Part shown: positions 34,287 to 42,007 of the stretch, piece by piece
Layout: the number at the start of each line of letters is the position of its first letter
Numbering within the stretch: the stretch's first letter is position 1
NCBI GenBank assembly: GCA_043554545.1
Contig: CP121337.1
Location: 248,001 to 312,000 of the forward strand
Direction of reading: 5' to 3'
DNA: 64,000 nucleotides
Source of the DNA: UBA7330 sp043554545
Lineage (GTDB): Bacteria > Bacteroidota > Bacteroidia > Cytophagales > Cyclobacteriaceae
The notes under the pieces: model-generated
Told to the model about the DNA's origin: nothing
Databases searched by the model: none
The model's input: only the letters and a program-made list of their open reading frames with translations
Program-made: the position numbers and the translations under genes

Positions 34287-34293
34287 ATAGTTA

Positions 34294-34701
34294 TTATTGA
34301 AAATCCGTTGGAGATAGCCTCAGTGTATAAGTGGCATATTTGCCAATTGATCCTTCCAATGTCTCAAATTCAGAACAATCATCGCAGAAAAAATCTTTCA
34401 CAGCAACCATATTATTTCCATTGCTGATCTTCATGGATTTAATATAAATGCATGGAGCATCAAGTCTGCTTAAGGGCCATTGCCCTATATTTTTGCCATA
34501 AGGTTTGTGCTCGAAGACTGATTTTGTGTCTCCTGGATTTATTTCAAAAAATAGAACGTCCTGATAAGGTGAACCTGTTGTCTGAATTTCTACCAATACA
34601 TCCTGATCCGTTTTATTTTCTATTTCATATCGATAGAAATACCTCTCTCCACATGACCAAATAAAGCTAATTATCAAAAGACTCAAATGAAACTTTCTCA
34701 A
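34294..34701 (-). CDS. Hypothetical lipoprotein
   Basis: About 135 residues from a TTG at 34701 (LRKFHLSLLIISFIWSCG), because longer ATG-started frames run into the recombination site. Lipobox SFIWSC. The mature part is small, beta-rich (RYEIENKTDQDVLVEIQTTG, YIKSMKISNGNNMVAVKDFF) with cysteines in FFCDDCSEFE. No family recognised. Single-gene cassette. Confidence 0.65.
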   Translation of the reverse strand: MRKFHLSLLIISFIWSCGERYFYRYEIENKTDQDVLVEIQTTGSPYQDVLFFEINPGDTKSVFEHKPYGKNIGQWPLSRLDAPCIYIKSMKISNGNNMVAVKDFFCDDCSEFETLEGSIGKYATYTLRLSPTDFQ

Positions 34702-34703
34702 AG

Positions 34704-34944
34704 CATTAATTATTGCTAACGCCTGACTATGGCGCGGGGCCAACCTCAGGCTTTTACTGCAAAATAGCAAAATCTGCTATGCCAGGCAACTGTCAGATTC
34801 GCACTGCGTTCTGCAAGTCCAAAGCTCCTGAGCAGAGGCCAGTTCAGATGCCTCCCTCCTTTTCACAGGGCAGGTTTTGTGGTCAAGTTGCATAGGTTTT
34901 TGCAAAGAACTACTTACAGCCCTGCGCTATAGTCGATGTTAGGG
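34704..34944 (-). repeat. attC-like site 17 (family A)
   Basis: Left edge GCTAACGCCTGACTATGGCG, right edge CGCTATAGTCGATGTTAGGG; arms GACTATGGCGC and GCGCTATAGTC. Full family A interior, nearly identical to sites 19 and 21. Confidence 0.88.
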
Positions 34945-34952
34945 TCTGTTAT

Positions 34953-35237
34953 TTAGGTCAATAACTTTGATCCATGAATTATCCTAAGAATTACAATTTG
35001 TTTGGGAGAATAAATTCTATAGACAATTCGATATTTATTCATTATTACTTCTCTAAGTTTCTCGTTAAGAAATTCAGGAACGACTCTGCCAGATTCCGGA
35101 AACTCCCTTAATTGTTCAATCCTATCCAAAATTCTATTTCCAAATTCTTGAGCATATCTGGGAGAATCTTGAGCTATGTAGTTAGTTATTGAATCCAGGT
35201 CATTCCAAGCAGACTCAGCAAGAGTTATTTCGACCAT
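34953..35237 (-). CDS. ParE/RelE-family toxin, intact
   Basis: 94 residues. VEITLAESAWNDLDSITNYI, QLREFPESGRVVPEF, LREVIMNKYRIVYRIYSPKQ, VILRIIHGSKLL are typical ParE blocks. ParE toxins act on gyrase, RelE relatives on ribosome-bound mRNA; which applies cannot be told. Overlaps its antitoxin by 13 bp. Serves as the intact reference for the frameshifted copy at 10047. Confidence 0.9.
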   Translation of the reverse strand: MVEITLAESAWNDLDSITNYIAQDSPRYAQEFGNRILDRIEQLREFPESGRVVPEFLNEKLREVIMNKYRIVYRIYSPKQIVILRIIHGSKLLT

Positions 35238-35407
35238 TTAGCGTTGAAACGTTCCTTTGCAGTATCTAATGAAATGATTCTTCCCTCTTCTACATCTTTT
35301 AGTCCTTTTTCTACCTTTTCAACAAACAGAAGTCTGTCAATGAGTTCCTCAGTTGTAAACTCATTAGGGAGTTGGTCAAGTGTTTCTATCACTTTACTCT
35401 TATTCAT
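35225..35407 (-). CDS. Antitoxin of the ParE-like toxin
   Basis: 60 residues (MNKSKVIETLDQLPNEFTTE, ELIDRLLFVEKVEKGLKDVE, ERFNAKWSK). Belongs to the same small antitoxin group as 10321-10494. Located just upstream of and overlapping the toxin gene; probably regulates the pair's promoter. Confidence 0.85.
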   Translation of the reverse strand: MNKSKVIETLDQLPNEFTTEELIDRLLFVEKVEKGLKDVEEGRIISLDTAKERFNAKWSK

Positions 35408-35456
35408 CGGATAAAGTTAATCAATTGACTGTTCATATGGTAGAAGCCAAATAGAC

Positions 35457-35687
35457 CCTAACGCCAAGCTATGGGTTGTATGCCCCAACCCTGGCAAGTT
35501 CAGATAAAACTAGCGAAACTGCCCAACCCCCACAACAGTATCTACAAAGAATTGCGTTCAGAAGACAACTGCAAGAAGCAATGGAGTTCAATGGAATCAG
35601 GCTTTTCAGAATGGGCAGCGAGCGGTCAAGTCGCACAGGCACTGGCAGCAAAGCACTTTGGCATATAACCTATAGCGAATGTTAGCC
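35457..35687 (-). repeat. attC-like site 18 (singleton)
   Basis: Left edge CCTAACGCCAAGCTATGGGT, right edge AACCTATAGCGAATGTTAGCC; arms GCTATGGGTTGTATGCC and GGCATATAACCTATAGC pair. Confidence 0.84.
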
Positions 35688-35691
35688 GGAG

Positions 35692-36576
35692 TTACATTTT
35701 CGCAACTCTTGGTCGGTTTGGATTGGAAAGTTCAGGTCTTGATTTTATTATTTTTTTGGCCAATCTGAAATCATTTTCCGAGTTAAAGATTTGCCTATTG
35801 CATTTACTCAAAATCAAAGAGTTGTAGAATTTTACACGTTCAGGATCATCTATTTCAATGACCTGGTTGTCGAGTATAGCCAAGTCTTTAAAATGATTTT
35901 TGAGAAGAATGCTTACAGCGAACTTAGGAGTTAAAGGGAAATAAAGTTCATACGCGGATAAGTTTCTGTCCTTGTGAATATGACCAACTACGGGATGGTC
36001 GGATGTGTAGAAATTATGTTTGGTAGTGTTGTGCCAATAAACCCAATATCGGTCACATAATTCTCTGATCCTCTGTTCCATTTCTGGGTCAAGTAAAGCA
36101 TAGAGTTGCTGAAGCTTAGAATCATGTTCTGATGCTCTTAGTCCTTTAGAATCTATAAACTCTTTGGAAGCACCTTTACCTAACAATTGTCGTTCTAGTT
36201 CTGCTGCCATCTGTTCACTAATGATGCGATTTTCAACCGTTCGAGTTTGTTGGATAATTATGTATTCCGCCAATTCAACTCGTTGTTCAGGAGTATGATT
36301 AGATAAGGATCCCTTATCAAGTTGGCCAATCATATTTCGGAGCAAGTTTGCAGATTCACCCTCAAATTGAGCAAAAGTTTTCTCAATTAGTTGTTGGCCT
36401 GCAAGTTTGTCAAGAGGTTCGTAATCATAAAAAAATCGTTTATGGGCAACATTCTCAACTGTGGTAGTAAAAGATTGTTGATCCTGAATGTCAAAAGCAG
36501 AGATCTTTCCTTTTGAGTTTGTGAAATTTTCGAGGTAAAATCTCGGAACAATATGTTGTTTTTTCACTTTGCTCAT
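35692..36576 (-). CDS. DUF4238-domain protein
   Basis: 294 residues. KKQHIVPRFYLENFTNSKGK, RFFYDYEPLDKLAGQQLIEK, and NFYTSDHPVVGHIHKD match DUF4238. No signal peptide. The family is frequent near phage-defence and integron loci but its biochemical activity is not established. Single-gene cassette; only distantly similar to the other DUF4238 protein at 31461. Confidence 0.87.
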   Translation of the reverse strand: MSKVKKQHIVPRFYLENFTNSKGKISAFDIQDQQSFTTTVENVAHKRFFYDYEPLDKLAGQQLIEKTFAQFEGESANLLRNMIGQLDKGSLSNHTPEQRVELAEYIIIQQTRTVENRIISEQMAAELERQLLGKGASKEFIDSKGLRASEHDSKLQQLYALLDPEMEQRIRELCDRYWVYWHNTTKHNFYTSDHPVVGHIHKDRNLSAYELYFPLTPKFAVSILLKNHFKDLAILDNQVIEIDDPERVKFYNSLILSKCNRQIFNSENDFRLAKKIIKSRPELSNPNRPRVAKM

Positions 36577-36592
36577 GAGAGATACGTATTCC

Positions 36593-36820
36593 GGCTAACG
36601 CCTGACTATGGCGCGGGGCCAACCTCAGGCTTTTACTGCAAAATAGCAAAATCTGCTATGCCAGGCAACTGTCAGATTGGCACTGCATTCTCACAGTCAA
36701 TGGCTCCTGAGCAGATCATCTCAGATGCCATCTTCTTTTCACAGAGCAGATTTTGCGGTCAAGTTCCACAGGCTTTGGTAAAGAACTACTTACAGCGATG
36801 CGCTATAGTCGATGTTACAG
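36593..36820 (-). repeat. attC-like site 19 (family A)
   Basis: Left edge GGCTAACGCCTGACTATGGC, right edge CGCTATAGTCGATGTTACAG; full family A interior. Plus-strand frames through it are not genes. Confidence 0.88.
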
Positions 36821-36827
36821 CGCTGTT

Positions 36828-37118
36828 TTATACGTCTATATTGATCGTTACTTTGCCACCAAGCCCCTTTTCCACAATATCATAAAGAGTTTTGAGCGTT
36901 AGGTTACTTCCGTCATTCTCAACCCTTGAAATGTAGGTTCGTTTCTTGTCCACCAGTTCACCAAGTTGTTCTTGAGTTAGATGTTTATGCTCACGAGCCT
37001 GGCGCAAAAGCAACCCAATTTTTAACCCTTCAGCTTCACGCTCAAGTTGATCGCGTCTAGGAGTTCCTTTCTTTCCGTAGACATCATCTTTTATGGTTTT
37101 CCAGGATTTAGTTTCCAT
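36828..37118 (-). CDS. HigA-type XRE antitoxin
   Basis: 96 residues. LLLRQAREHKHLTQEQLGEL, VDKKRTYISRVENDGSNLTL is a clear Cro/C1 HTH. It is downstream of and overlaps the HigB-like toxin gene by 11 bp. Represses its own operon and neutralises the toxin. Confidence 0.9.
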   Translation of the reverse strand: METKSWKTIKDDVYGKKGTPRRDQLEREAEGLKIGLLLRQAREHKHLTQEQLGELVDKKRTYISRVENDGSNLTLKTLYDIVEKGLGGKVTINIDV

Positions 37119-37464
37119 GTTCGTTCGCTTTATCTTGATAATATTCCTTCATTAATCTTTCAGCTCTTTCAATTTCCTTCTTGGGTGTTTTCTGTGTCTT
37201 CTTTTGGAAGCCGTTCAGAAGAATAACCAGTTGGTTGCCATCAAAAAAGCAGAACACTCTCCAAATATTCGATCCCAGTTGAATCCTTGCTTCATAAAGC
37301 CCATCAGTTCCAGTTAAATGTCTCAAGTAGTTACTGGGTACTCGTTCCAGAGTCTCAATTGCTTCAATTATTTTGAAAATCTTATCCTGAACTTTCGTTG
37401 TTTGACCTTTCAGGAAATCTTCAAAATAGTGTTTATAAGCAATGACCTCTAGGATCTTGTTCAT
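37108..37464 (-). CDS. HigB/RelE-like toxin
   Basis: 118 residues. KHYFEDFLKGQTTKVQDKIF, YLRHLTGTDGLYEARIQLGS, NIWRVFCFFDGNQLVILLNG, FQKKTQKTPKKEIERAERLM are the gp49/HigB-like blocks. Ribosome-dependent mRNA cleavage is the family's known activity. First gene of a two-gene cassette. Confidence 0.9.
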   Translation of the reverse strand: MNKILEVIAYKHYFEDFLKGQTTKVQDKIFKIIEAIETLERVPSNYLRHLTGTDGLYEARIQLGSNIWRVFCFFDGNQLVILLNGFQKKTQKTPKKEIERAERLMKEYYQDKANEHGN

Positions 37465-37536
37465 ACGACAAAGGTAACTTAAAAGTTACGTTCGGTCAAG
37501 TTTGTGTCGGAAGATATGCGCTTAGAAGGCAATGCG

Positions 37537-37653
37537 CTGTAACGATCAGATATGGCATGTGCCTCTGAACTTTTAAATACCTTCTAAAGTATCTGTTTTG
37601 TAAATCAGATTCAAGATACTCAGTAGAGGCATATGCTATATCGTTTGTTAGCA
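37537..37653 (-). repeat. attC-like site 20 (family B)
   Basis: Left edge CTGTAACGATCAGATATGGC, right edge TATGCTATATCGTTTGTTAGC; arms GATATGGCATGTGCCTCTG and AGAGGCATATGCTATATC pair. Same family as sites 5 and 12. Confidence 0.85.
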
Positions 37654-37675
37654 ATATACCAAGTTAAATAAAATA

Positions 37676-37695
37676 GGAGGCCATTAAAAGCCTCC
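37676..37695 (-). terminator. Rho-independent terminator of the five-gene cassette
   Basis: GGAGGC and GCCTCC form a stem with an 8-nt loop; on the minus strand a T-rich stretch follows. It lies 40 bp after the last stop codon of the cassette operon (37737). Confidence 0.65.
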
Positions 37696-37736
37696 TTAAT
37701 TATACATTCCTTGAACAACAGACTTGATTCCAAACA

Positions 37737-38138
37737 TTAGACAGCCTTCAACTTTCTACTGAATATCCAATTGGCTATTGTCGCAAGCAAAACGTACTCT
37801 AATCCTAATATCCAAAACCCAGGATCTGCAAAGAAGCTGAGATGATCGCCTCCAGCTGGAATAATAAATAAGGGAACCGTGATCAGCGCATCCATTAGCA
37901 TAGTCAGGAAAAACATGTAACCTGCTAATGGTAGTCCATTAGTTCGTTTTCCATTGTTATTGTAAATGTATACTCCTAGTACAATGGCTGGAATCAAAGC
38001 TATGGTTAGAAACCAATTGGCTTGTTCATCTGCATTGTCCATCAACGGGAAGTAGTAGGAGCCAACAAAGGCGCTGACTCCTATACCCCATATGACCAAT
38101 GCTGAAATACTGGCTTTTTTTATATTAACCGTTTTCAT
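37737..38138 (-). CDS. Small four-helix membrane protein
   Basis: 133 residues from the ATG at 38138 (MKTVNIKKASISALVIWGIG); a longer start overlaps the upstream gene. Four membrane segments (ASISALVIWGIGVSAFVGSY, WFLTIALIPAIVLGVYIY, GYMFFLTMLMDALITVPLFI, FWILGLEYVLLATIANWIF). Resembles DUF5367-type membrane proteins; function unknown. Last gene of the five-gene cassette. Confidence 0.7.
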   Translation of the reverse strand: MKTVNIKKASISALVIWGIGVSAFVGSYYFPLMDNADEQANWFLTIALIPAIVLGVYIYNNNGKRTNGLPLAGYMFFLTMLMDALITVPLFIIPAGGDHLSFFADPGFWILGLEYVLLATIANWIFSRKLKAV

Positions 38139-38151
38139 GATCTCTTTCTTA

Positions 38152-38994
38152 TTAGATGGTTTGTGATACTGGTTGACTCCAAACACCAGTAGCTAGGGTC
38201 TTTTGAGCAAACTCCTCAAAAGAGGTGGCTTTGCGTCCCAGTACTCTTTCGACATCATCAGAGATTACCTGATTATCAGGATTTCCAAGCACTTCTTTAA
38301 ATAAATATCCGAAGAGCCATATGTAGGAATCCGGTAAGCCAGCTGCCTTCATTCCCTCTTTGAATTCTTCAATAGAGATGGGGATGTATTGGATATCTCT
38401 TCCAGTAGCTTGCTCCATCATTTTTACCACCTGCTCAAAGGTGAGCTTTTTGGGACCTGTTACGGTGATGGTTTTTCCGTTGTAAGCATCATCCACCAAG
38501 ACTTTCGTCACTACATCTGCAATGTCATCAACATCCACAAATGGGATTTCTGCTTCTGGCATAGGTAGTGCAACTTGTCCTGCAAGTACGAAATCTAAGA
38601 AAGCTCCTTCACTAAAGTTTTGATTGAACCATGAAGCCCTTACTAACGTGTAGTTCAGTCCTGAATTTACTACGATTTGTTCACAGGCTTCCGCTTCTGT
38701 TTCTCCTTTTCCAGATAAAAGGACTACTTTCTCAAGTCCTTCTTTCAAGGCAGCTTCTGTCAATGCGGTGATGGCTTCTTTTGCTCCTGGAACGGCCAGA
38801 TCTGGATAATAAACGATGTAGGCGCGATCCATTCCTTTCAATGCGGGGGCAAATGTGGAATAATCTTCCCAATCAAAGGCAGGAGATCCCTTTCTTGATC
38901 CTACGGTTACATTATGGCCTAATTGTGATAGCCCTTCTACTACTCGGTGACCAGTCTTACCGGTTCCTCCGATTACTAAGATGTTGTGTTTCAT
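38152..38994 (-). CDS. NmrA-like NAD(P)-binding protein
   Basis: 280 residues. Rossmann motif VIGGTGKTGHRVVEG, then VDVDDIADVVTKVL and GPKKLTFEQVVKMMEQATGR. Atypical SDR of the NmrA/quinone-oxidoreductase-like group; lacks a clear Y-x-x-x-K pair, so it may sense NAD(P) or reduce quinones. Between DUF1772-like and membrane genes, likely one transcript under the AraC-type regulator. Confidence 0.85.
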   Translation of the reverse strand: MKHNILVIGGTGKTGHRVVEGLSQLGHNVTVGSRKGSPAFDWEDYSTFAPALKGMDRAYIVYYPDLAVPGAKEAITALTEAALKEGLEKVVLLSGKGETEAEACEQIVVNSGLNYTLVRASWFNQNFSEGAFLDFVLAGQVALPMPEAEIPFVDVDDIADVVTKVLVDDAYNGKTITVTGPKKLTFEQVVKMMEQATGRDIQYIPISIEEFKEGMKAAGLPDSYIWLFGYLFKEVLGNPDNQVISDDVERVLGRKATSFEEFAQKTLATGVWSQPVSQTI

Positions 38995-39015
38995 TTTTAC
39001 TTTATTTATTTGTAT

Positions 39016-39516
39016 TTAATTCTTGAATCGTATGTTGAGCGCTAGCAGAGTCATGATGAAAGACAAGACTGAGAATAGCATTCGATAGGTGTGAAGCTTG
39101 TTCCAACGCAATTCGTAGTGCTGTCGGAATTCAGCGACTTCTTTCTTGCTGAGTTCTGGTATTTTCAACACCTCGAGTTCATTGTTGAGCGGCACATTTC
39201 CCAGGCCAGTGACTCCAACCGTCCCGATGAGGTAAGTCACCGTAGCTATTAGTAGAAACCAGAAACCTTTCGTACTTACACTGTAGGTGAAGTAGGTCGA
39301 GCACACCAAGGCGATGAGGCTCCCAAAAAAAACTATGAAGAAGGCTGGGTTTAAAATTGCCCGATTGATGCTTTGCATTGTGTTTAGATAGCTGAAATCA
39401 TCGACTTTTTGTGTACCCGGTATTACTGATACTGACCATGCATAAAATAGTCCGGCAGAAAGTCCCGTAAGTATCAGTGATGAGTTGAGCGATATGTTTT
39501 GAATCTGTATTTCCAT
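39016..39516 (-). CDS. DUF1772/anthrone oxygenase-like membrane protein
   Basis: 166 residues from the ATG at 39516. Four membrane segments, with the first containing TGLSAGLFYAWSVSVIPG and a conserved internal FFIVFFGSL and WFLLIATVTYLIGTVGVT, as in DUF1772 proteins. The late FRQHYELRWNKLHTYRMLFS is also typical. Enzymatic activity in bacteria is unproven. Its start lies 3 bp from the end of the heme-protein gene. Confidence 0.8.
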   Translation of the reverse strand: MEIQIQNISLNSSLILTGLSAGLFYAWSVSVIPGTQKVDDFSYLNTMQSINRAILNPAFFIVFFGSLIALVCSTYFTYSVSTKGFWFLLIATVTYLIGTVGVTGLGNVPLNNELEVLKIPELSKKEVAEFRQHYELRWNKLHTYRMLFSVLSFIMTLLALNIRFKN

Positions 39517-39518
39517 GA

Positions 39519-39875
39519 TTAAAATATTTGTTGTGTGAAAAGCCATTTTTCTAGTGTGGTGTATTCCTCATTGGTCAATCGGATTTCGTTTCCCTTCGGC
39601 ATTTTCCGTTCGATGTAGACCATCTGATAGATTTTTTTTGCCCTTTTGGAAATGTTCTTTTCTTTAAAAATCATAAATGGATTTTGCTTGCGATGGCAGA
39701 CATTACATTTCGTATCGAGTATTTCGAACGCCTGCTTCTTAAGTGTTTCTTCAGAAGTCGATAGCATTGGAAGATGCTCATTGGCGCCTTCTGGTGTGGT
39801 ATCAAAGGAGCTGAAGAGAATCAGAACTGCTGTTATTGTCCCTAGCCATAATGTTGTGATGAGTCTTGCTTTCAT
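39519..39875 (-). CDS. Periplasmic single-heme c-type protein
   Basis: 118 residues. Signal anchor MKARLITTLWLGTITAVLIL, one CxxCH motif in DTKCNVCHRKQNPF, a distal Met in ERKMPKGNEIRLT that could be the axial ligand. Resembles 'heme-binding domain' (Haem_bd) proteins. Probably an electron carrier for a neighbouring oxidoreductase; encoded with the DUF1772-like membrane protein. Confidence 0.8.
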   Translation of the reverse strand: MKARLITTLWLGTITAVLILFSSFDTTPEGANEHLPMLSTSEETLKKQAFEILDTKCNVCHRKQNPFMIFKEKNISKRAKKIYQMVYIERKMPKGNEIRLTNEEYTTLEKWLFTQQIF

Positions 39876-39979
39876 TTTATTCGTAGTTGATTACGAGTGT
39901 AAAATTGAAAGATAGAGGAGCCTTATGCTTGACACTTTGTGCCAATGATTTGACACTTTAAGCCAAAATGGATTTTATA

Positions 39980-40966
39980 CTATGATTTTCGATATTCTAC
40001 AGGTGATAGACCTGTCCACCGTTTAAATGCGCGGTTAAAAGCACTTTGTTCAGAGAATCCGGTTTCGAAAGCGATTTCTGCTACACTTCTGGTTGATTTC
40101 TTTAAAAGATGTTTAGAAAGGCCTTCTTGCTTTTTTTTGATCATGTCTCTATAAGAGATGCCAGTTTCAGATAATCTTCGGGTCAATGTTCGGTTGCTCA
40201 TACCCATGTGTTCAGCAATGTGATGAATACTAGGAATGCCACTGGGCAGAGCATCTGCTATCAGCTGCTCAACATCGAAGACCAGTTTACTACCTGAAAC
40301 TTCAAGCCCATTAGTTTCTTCTTCTACTCGTTGTACTAGGAATTGATTGATGCTTGAATCAGCTTTTGCTGTACGGGTTCGCAAGTCTGACGTTTTGTAG
40401 GAGATTGAGTAATGAGGTTGATTAAAGAGAATCGAGCATTGAAAAGCATCTTCGTAACTGGTAAGGTCTTTTGGTGGGCCATGCTTAAAAGCAACTTGGG
40501 TAGGAAAGATTTTTTTCTCTGTCATGGCTTGAAGCACAACCACAGTTGCAGAAAGGCTAGCCTCGGTAGACAATTCTAAACCTCTTCTATTGGCTTCTCG
40601 GTTTAGATGTACATGAGAGACTTTTCCTTCCTCTTTTATCTGCCACATAAAAGTGTTGGAAAGTAGCTTAAAATAGCGTTCGCTTCTTTCAAAGATTTCA
40701 CCGGCCCAAGAGCAGGTTCGCCAAGAGAGACCAAGCACGCCATAGTCTTCGATTTTCATTTGCTGGCCTACCCTAATCGCAAATCCTGGCCCCAGTTTTT
40801 CGTCTAATAATTCATGTAGGCTAAAGAACTCGTCTGCTGGAATAGCCTGTAGATCATCTATGGTATCGATTGGAGTAGGTAAACTCATAAAATCTTCCCG
40901 ATCCATCCCTTCTGCTATGGCGCAGTTGAGCATTTTACGGTAAAGACTTATGGAGTAGTATTTCAT
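39980..40966 (-). CDS. AraC-family regulator, OruR/ArgR-like
   Basis: 328 residues from the ATG at 40966 (MKYYSISLYRKMLNCAIAEG). N-terminal arabinose-binding-like domain of the Arabinose_bd family (FAIRVGQQMKIEDYGVLGLS); C-terminal AraC HTH pair (SIHHIAEHMGMSNRTLTRRL, SVAEIAFETGFSEQSAFNRA, FKRWTGLSPVEYRKS). First gene of the cassette; the heme protein, DUF1772, NmrA and membrane genes follow in the same direction and are the obvious targets. Confidence 0.9.
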   Translation of the reverse strand: MKYYSISLYRKMLNCAIAEGMDREDFMSLPTPIDTIDDLQAIPADEFFSLHELLDEKLGPGFAIRVGQQMKIEDYGVLGLSWRTCSWAGEIFERSERYFKLLSNTFMWQIKEEGKVSHVHLNREANRRGLELSTEASLSATVVVLQAMTEKKIFPTQVAFKHGPPKDLTSYEDAFQCSILFNQPHYSISYKTSDLRTRTAKADSSINQFLVQRVEEETNGLEVSGSKLVFDVEQLIADALPSGIPSIHHIAEHMGMSNRTLTRRLSETGISYRDMIKKKQEGLSKHLLKKSTRSVAEIAFETGFSEQSAFNRAFKRWTGLSPVEYRKS

Positions 40967-41015
40967 GGAGGATTTAAGATACAAAATCAATAGATGATCT
41001 CAGCACTTAGGTTAT

Positions 41016-41242
41016 TGCTAACGCCTGACTATGGCGCGGGGCCAACCTCAGGCTTTTACTGCAAAATAGCAAAATCTGCTATGCCAGGCAACTGTCAGAT
41101 TCGCACGGCGTTTCACAATTCTTGGCTCCTGAGCAGATCCATCCAGATACATCATCCCTTTCACAGGGCAGATTTTGTGGTCAAGTTGCACAGGCTTCAG
41201 CAAAGAACTAATTAAGGCCATGCGCTATAGTCGATGTTAGGC
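41016..41242 (-). repeat. attC-like site 21 (family A), most recombinase-proximal
   Basis: Left edge TGCTAACGCCTGACTATGGC, right edge CGCTATAGTCGATGTTAGGC; family A interior nearly identical to sites 17 and 19. Ends the first cassette after the recombinase. Confidence 0.88.
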
Positions 41243-41260
41243 GGCTGTATATTGAATGTT

Positions 41261-41941
41261 CTAATTATCAACTTTTGCTTTCCCATCCAAAAAATCGAAA
41301 CCATTCGTCATTTCATTAGTGCCAACAATCCTTGTTACATAACTATTCTTGTCAAAAACAAATTTGACGGAATATCCACCGGCTCCATCAGAACCGTACA
41401 TATAGATAAATAAATTACTATTGTCTGTGGTTAAATATGATTCTACCTTTAAATGATCAGTGCAAAGAAGGGGTTCATATAGATTTGAATATGCAGTATC
41501 TGGAATTGTTAGATTATTACCATTCCACTTAATGGTTAGTGATTTGATTTCTGTTTTTGGCATATCTCCATCAATTCCGTAACTATATCTGTCATCAATA
41601 AGGTTTTTCACTTCAATATAATCAACCCTTTTTTGATTATTCATGAATTTATAGACCGTTTTTGTAAGTTCAACTTTATGATCTGAAGGTATAAATTGAC
41701 CTTTTTCAATTTGAATTTCAATTCTATAACCTAGTGAAGTATTGTAGTTAAAAGTTAGGATGTTATCAGAGCAATTGTATCCTGAAACTTTTTCAAGTTG
41801 AAGTCGATCTTTAATATAAATACTGTCTGATGGAGAACTTAGGCCCTCTATTAATTCATGTCGTAAAATCTTTTCCCAATTTTGGCCAAAACTAGAAAAT
41901 GAAAAGATTATAGTGGTTAAAAGGATTACGGATTTTATCAT
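41261..41941 (-). CDS. Hypothetical secreted protein, first cassette
   Basis: 226 residues from the ATG at 41941 with a signal peptide (MIKSVILLTTIIFSFSSFGQ). The mature part is beta-rich (YNCSDNILTFNYNTSLGYRI, GGYSVKFVFDKNSYVTRIVG) without a recognised family. The longer frame to 41995 would run through the candidate attI and is unlikely. In an integron the first cassette is normally the most recently acquired and the best expressed. Confidence 0.72.
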   Translation of the reverse strand: MIKSVILLTTIIFSFSSFGQNWEKILRHELIEGLSSPSDSIYIKDRLQLEKVSGYNCSDNILTFNYNTSLGYRIEIQIEKGQFIPSDHKVELTKTVYKFMNNQKRVDYIEVKNLIDDRYSYGIDGDMPKTEIKSLTIKWNGNNLTIPDTAYSNLYEPLLCTDHLKVESYLTTDNSNLFIYMYGSDGAGGYSVKFVFDKNSYVTRIVGTNEMTNGFDFLDGKAKVDN

Positions 41942-41959
41942 TGCAATTTCCAATATGCC

Positions 41960-41997
41960 GTCTAACAATTCAGTATGTTGCGGTTTGTGCAACATAC
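41960..41997 (-). other. Candidate attI: hairpin plus GTTAGAC core
   Basis: On the minus strand, immediately after the recombinase stop codon, GTATGTTGC and GCAACATAC form a perfect 9-bp stem with a 7-nt loop (41973-41997), then GAATT and GTTAGAC (41960-41966), which matches the integron core consensus GTTRRRY exactly. Position between recombinase and first cassette is that of attI. It could instead be a terminator of the recombinase gene. Confidence 0.55.
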
Positions 41998-42007
41998 TTA
42001 CCTTATA

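Noticed and set aside
34713..34895. Plus-strand frames inside attC-like sites (also 9045-9242, 9766-9969, 36553-36885, 40994-41215, 35471-35668, 19699-19887)
   Set aside because: The translated peptides are similar to each other only because the recombination-site DNA is repeated (e.g. YGAGPTSGFYCKIAKSAMPG). They have no start context, no family resemblance, and span structured non-coding DNA.
9025..41242. CRISPR array
   Set aside because: The repeats are long, palindromic, diverse and separated by genes; there are no short direct repeats with uniform spacers and no cas genes.
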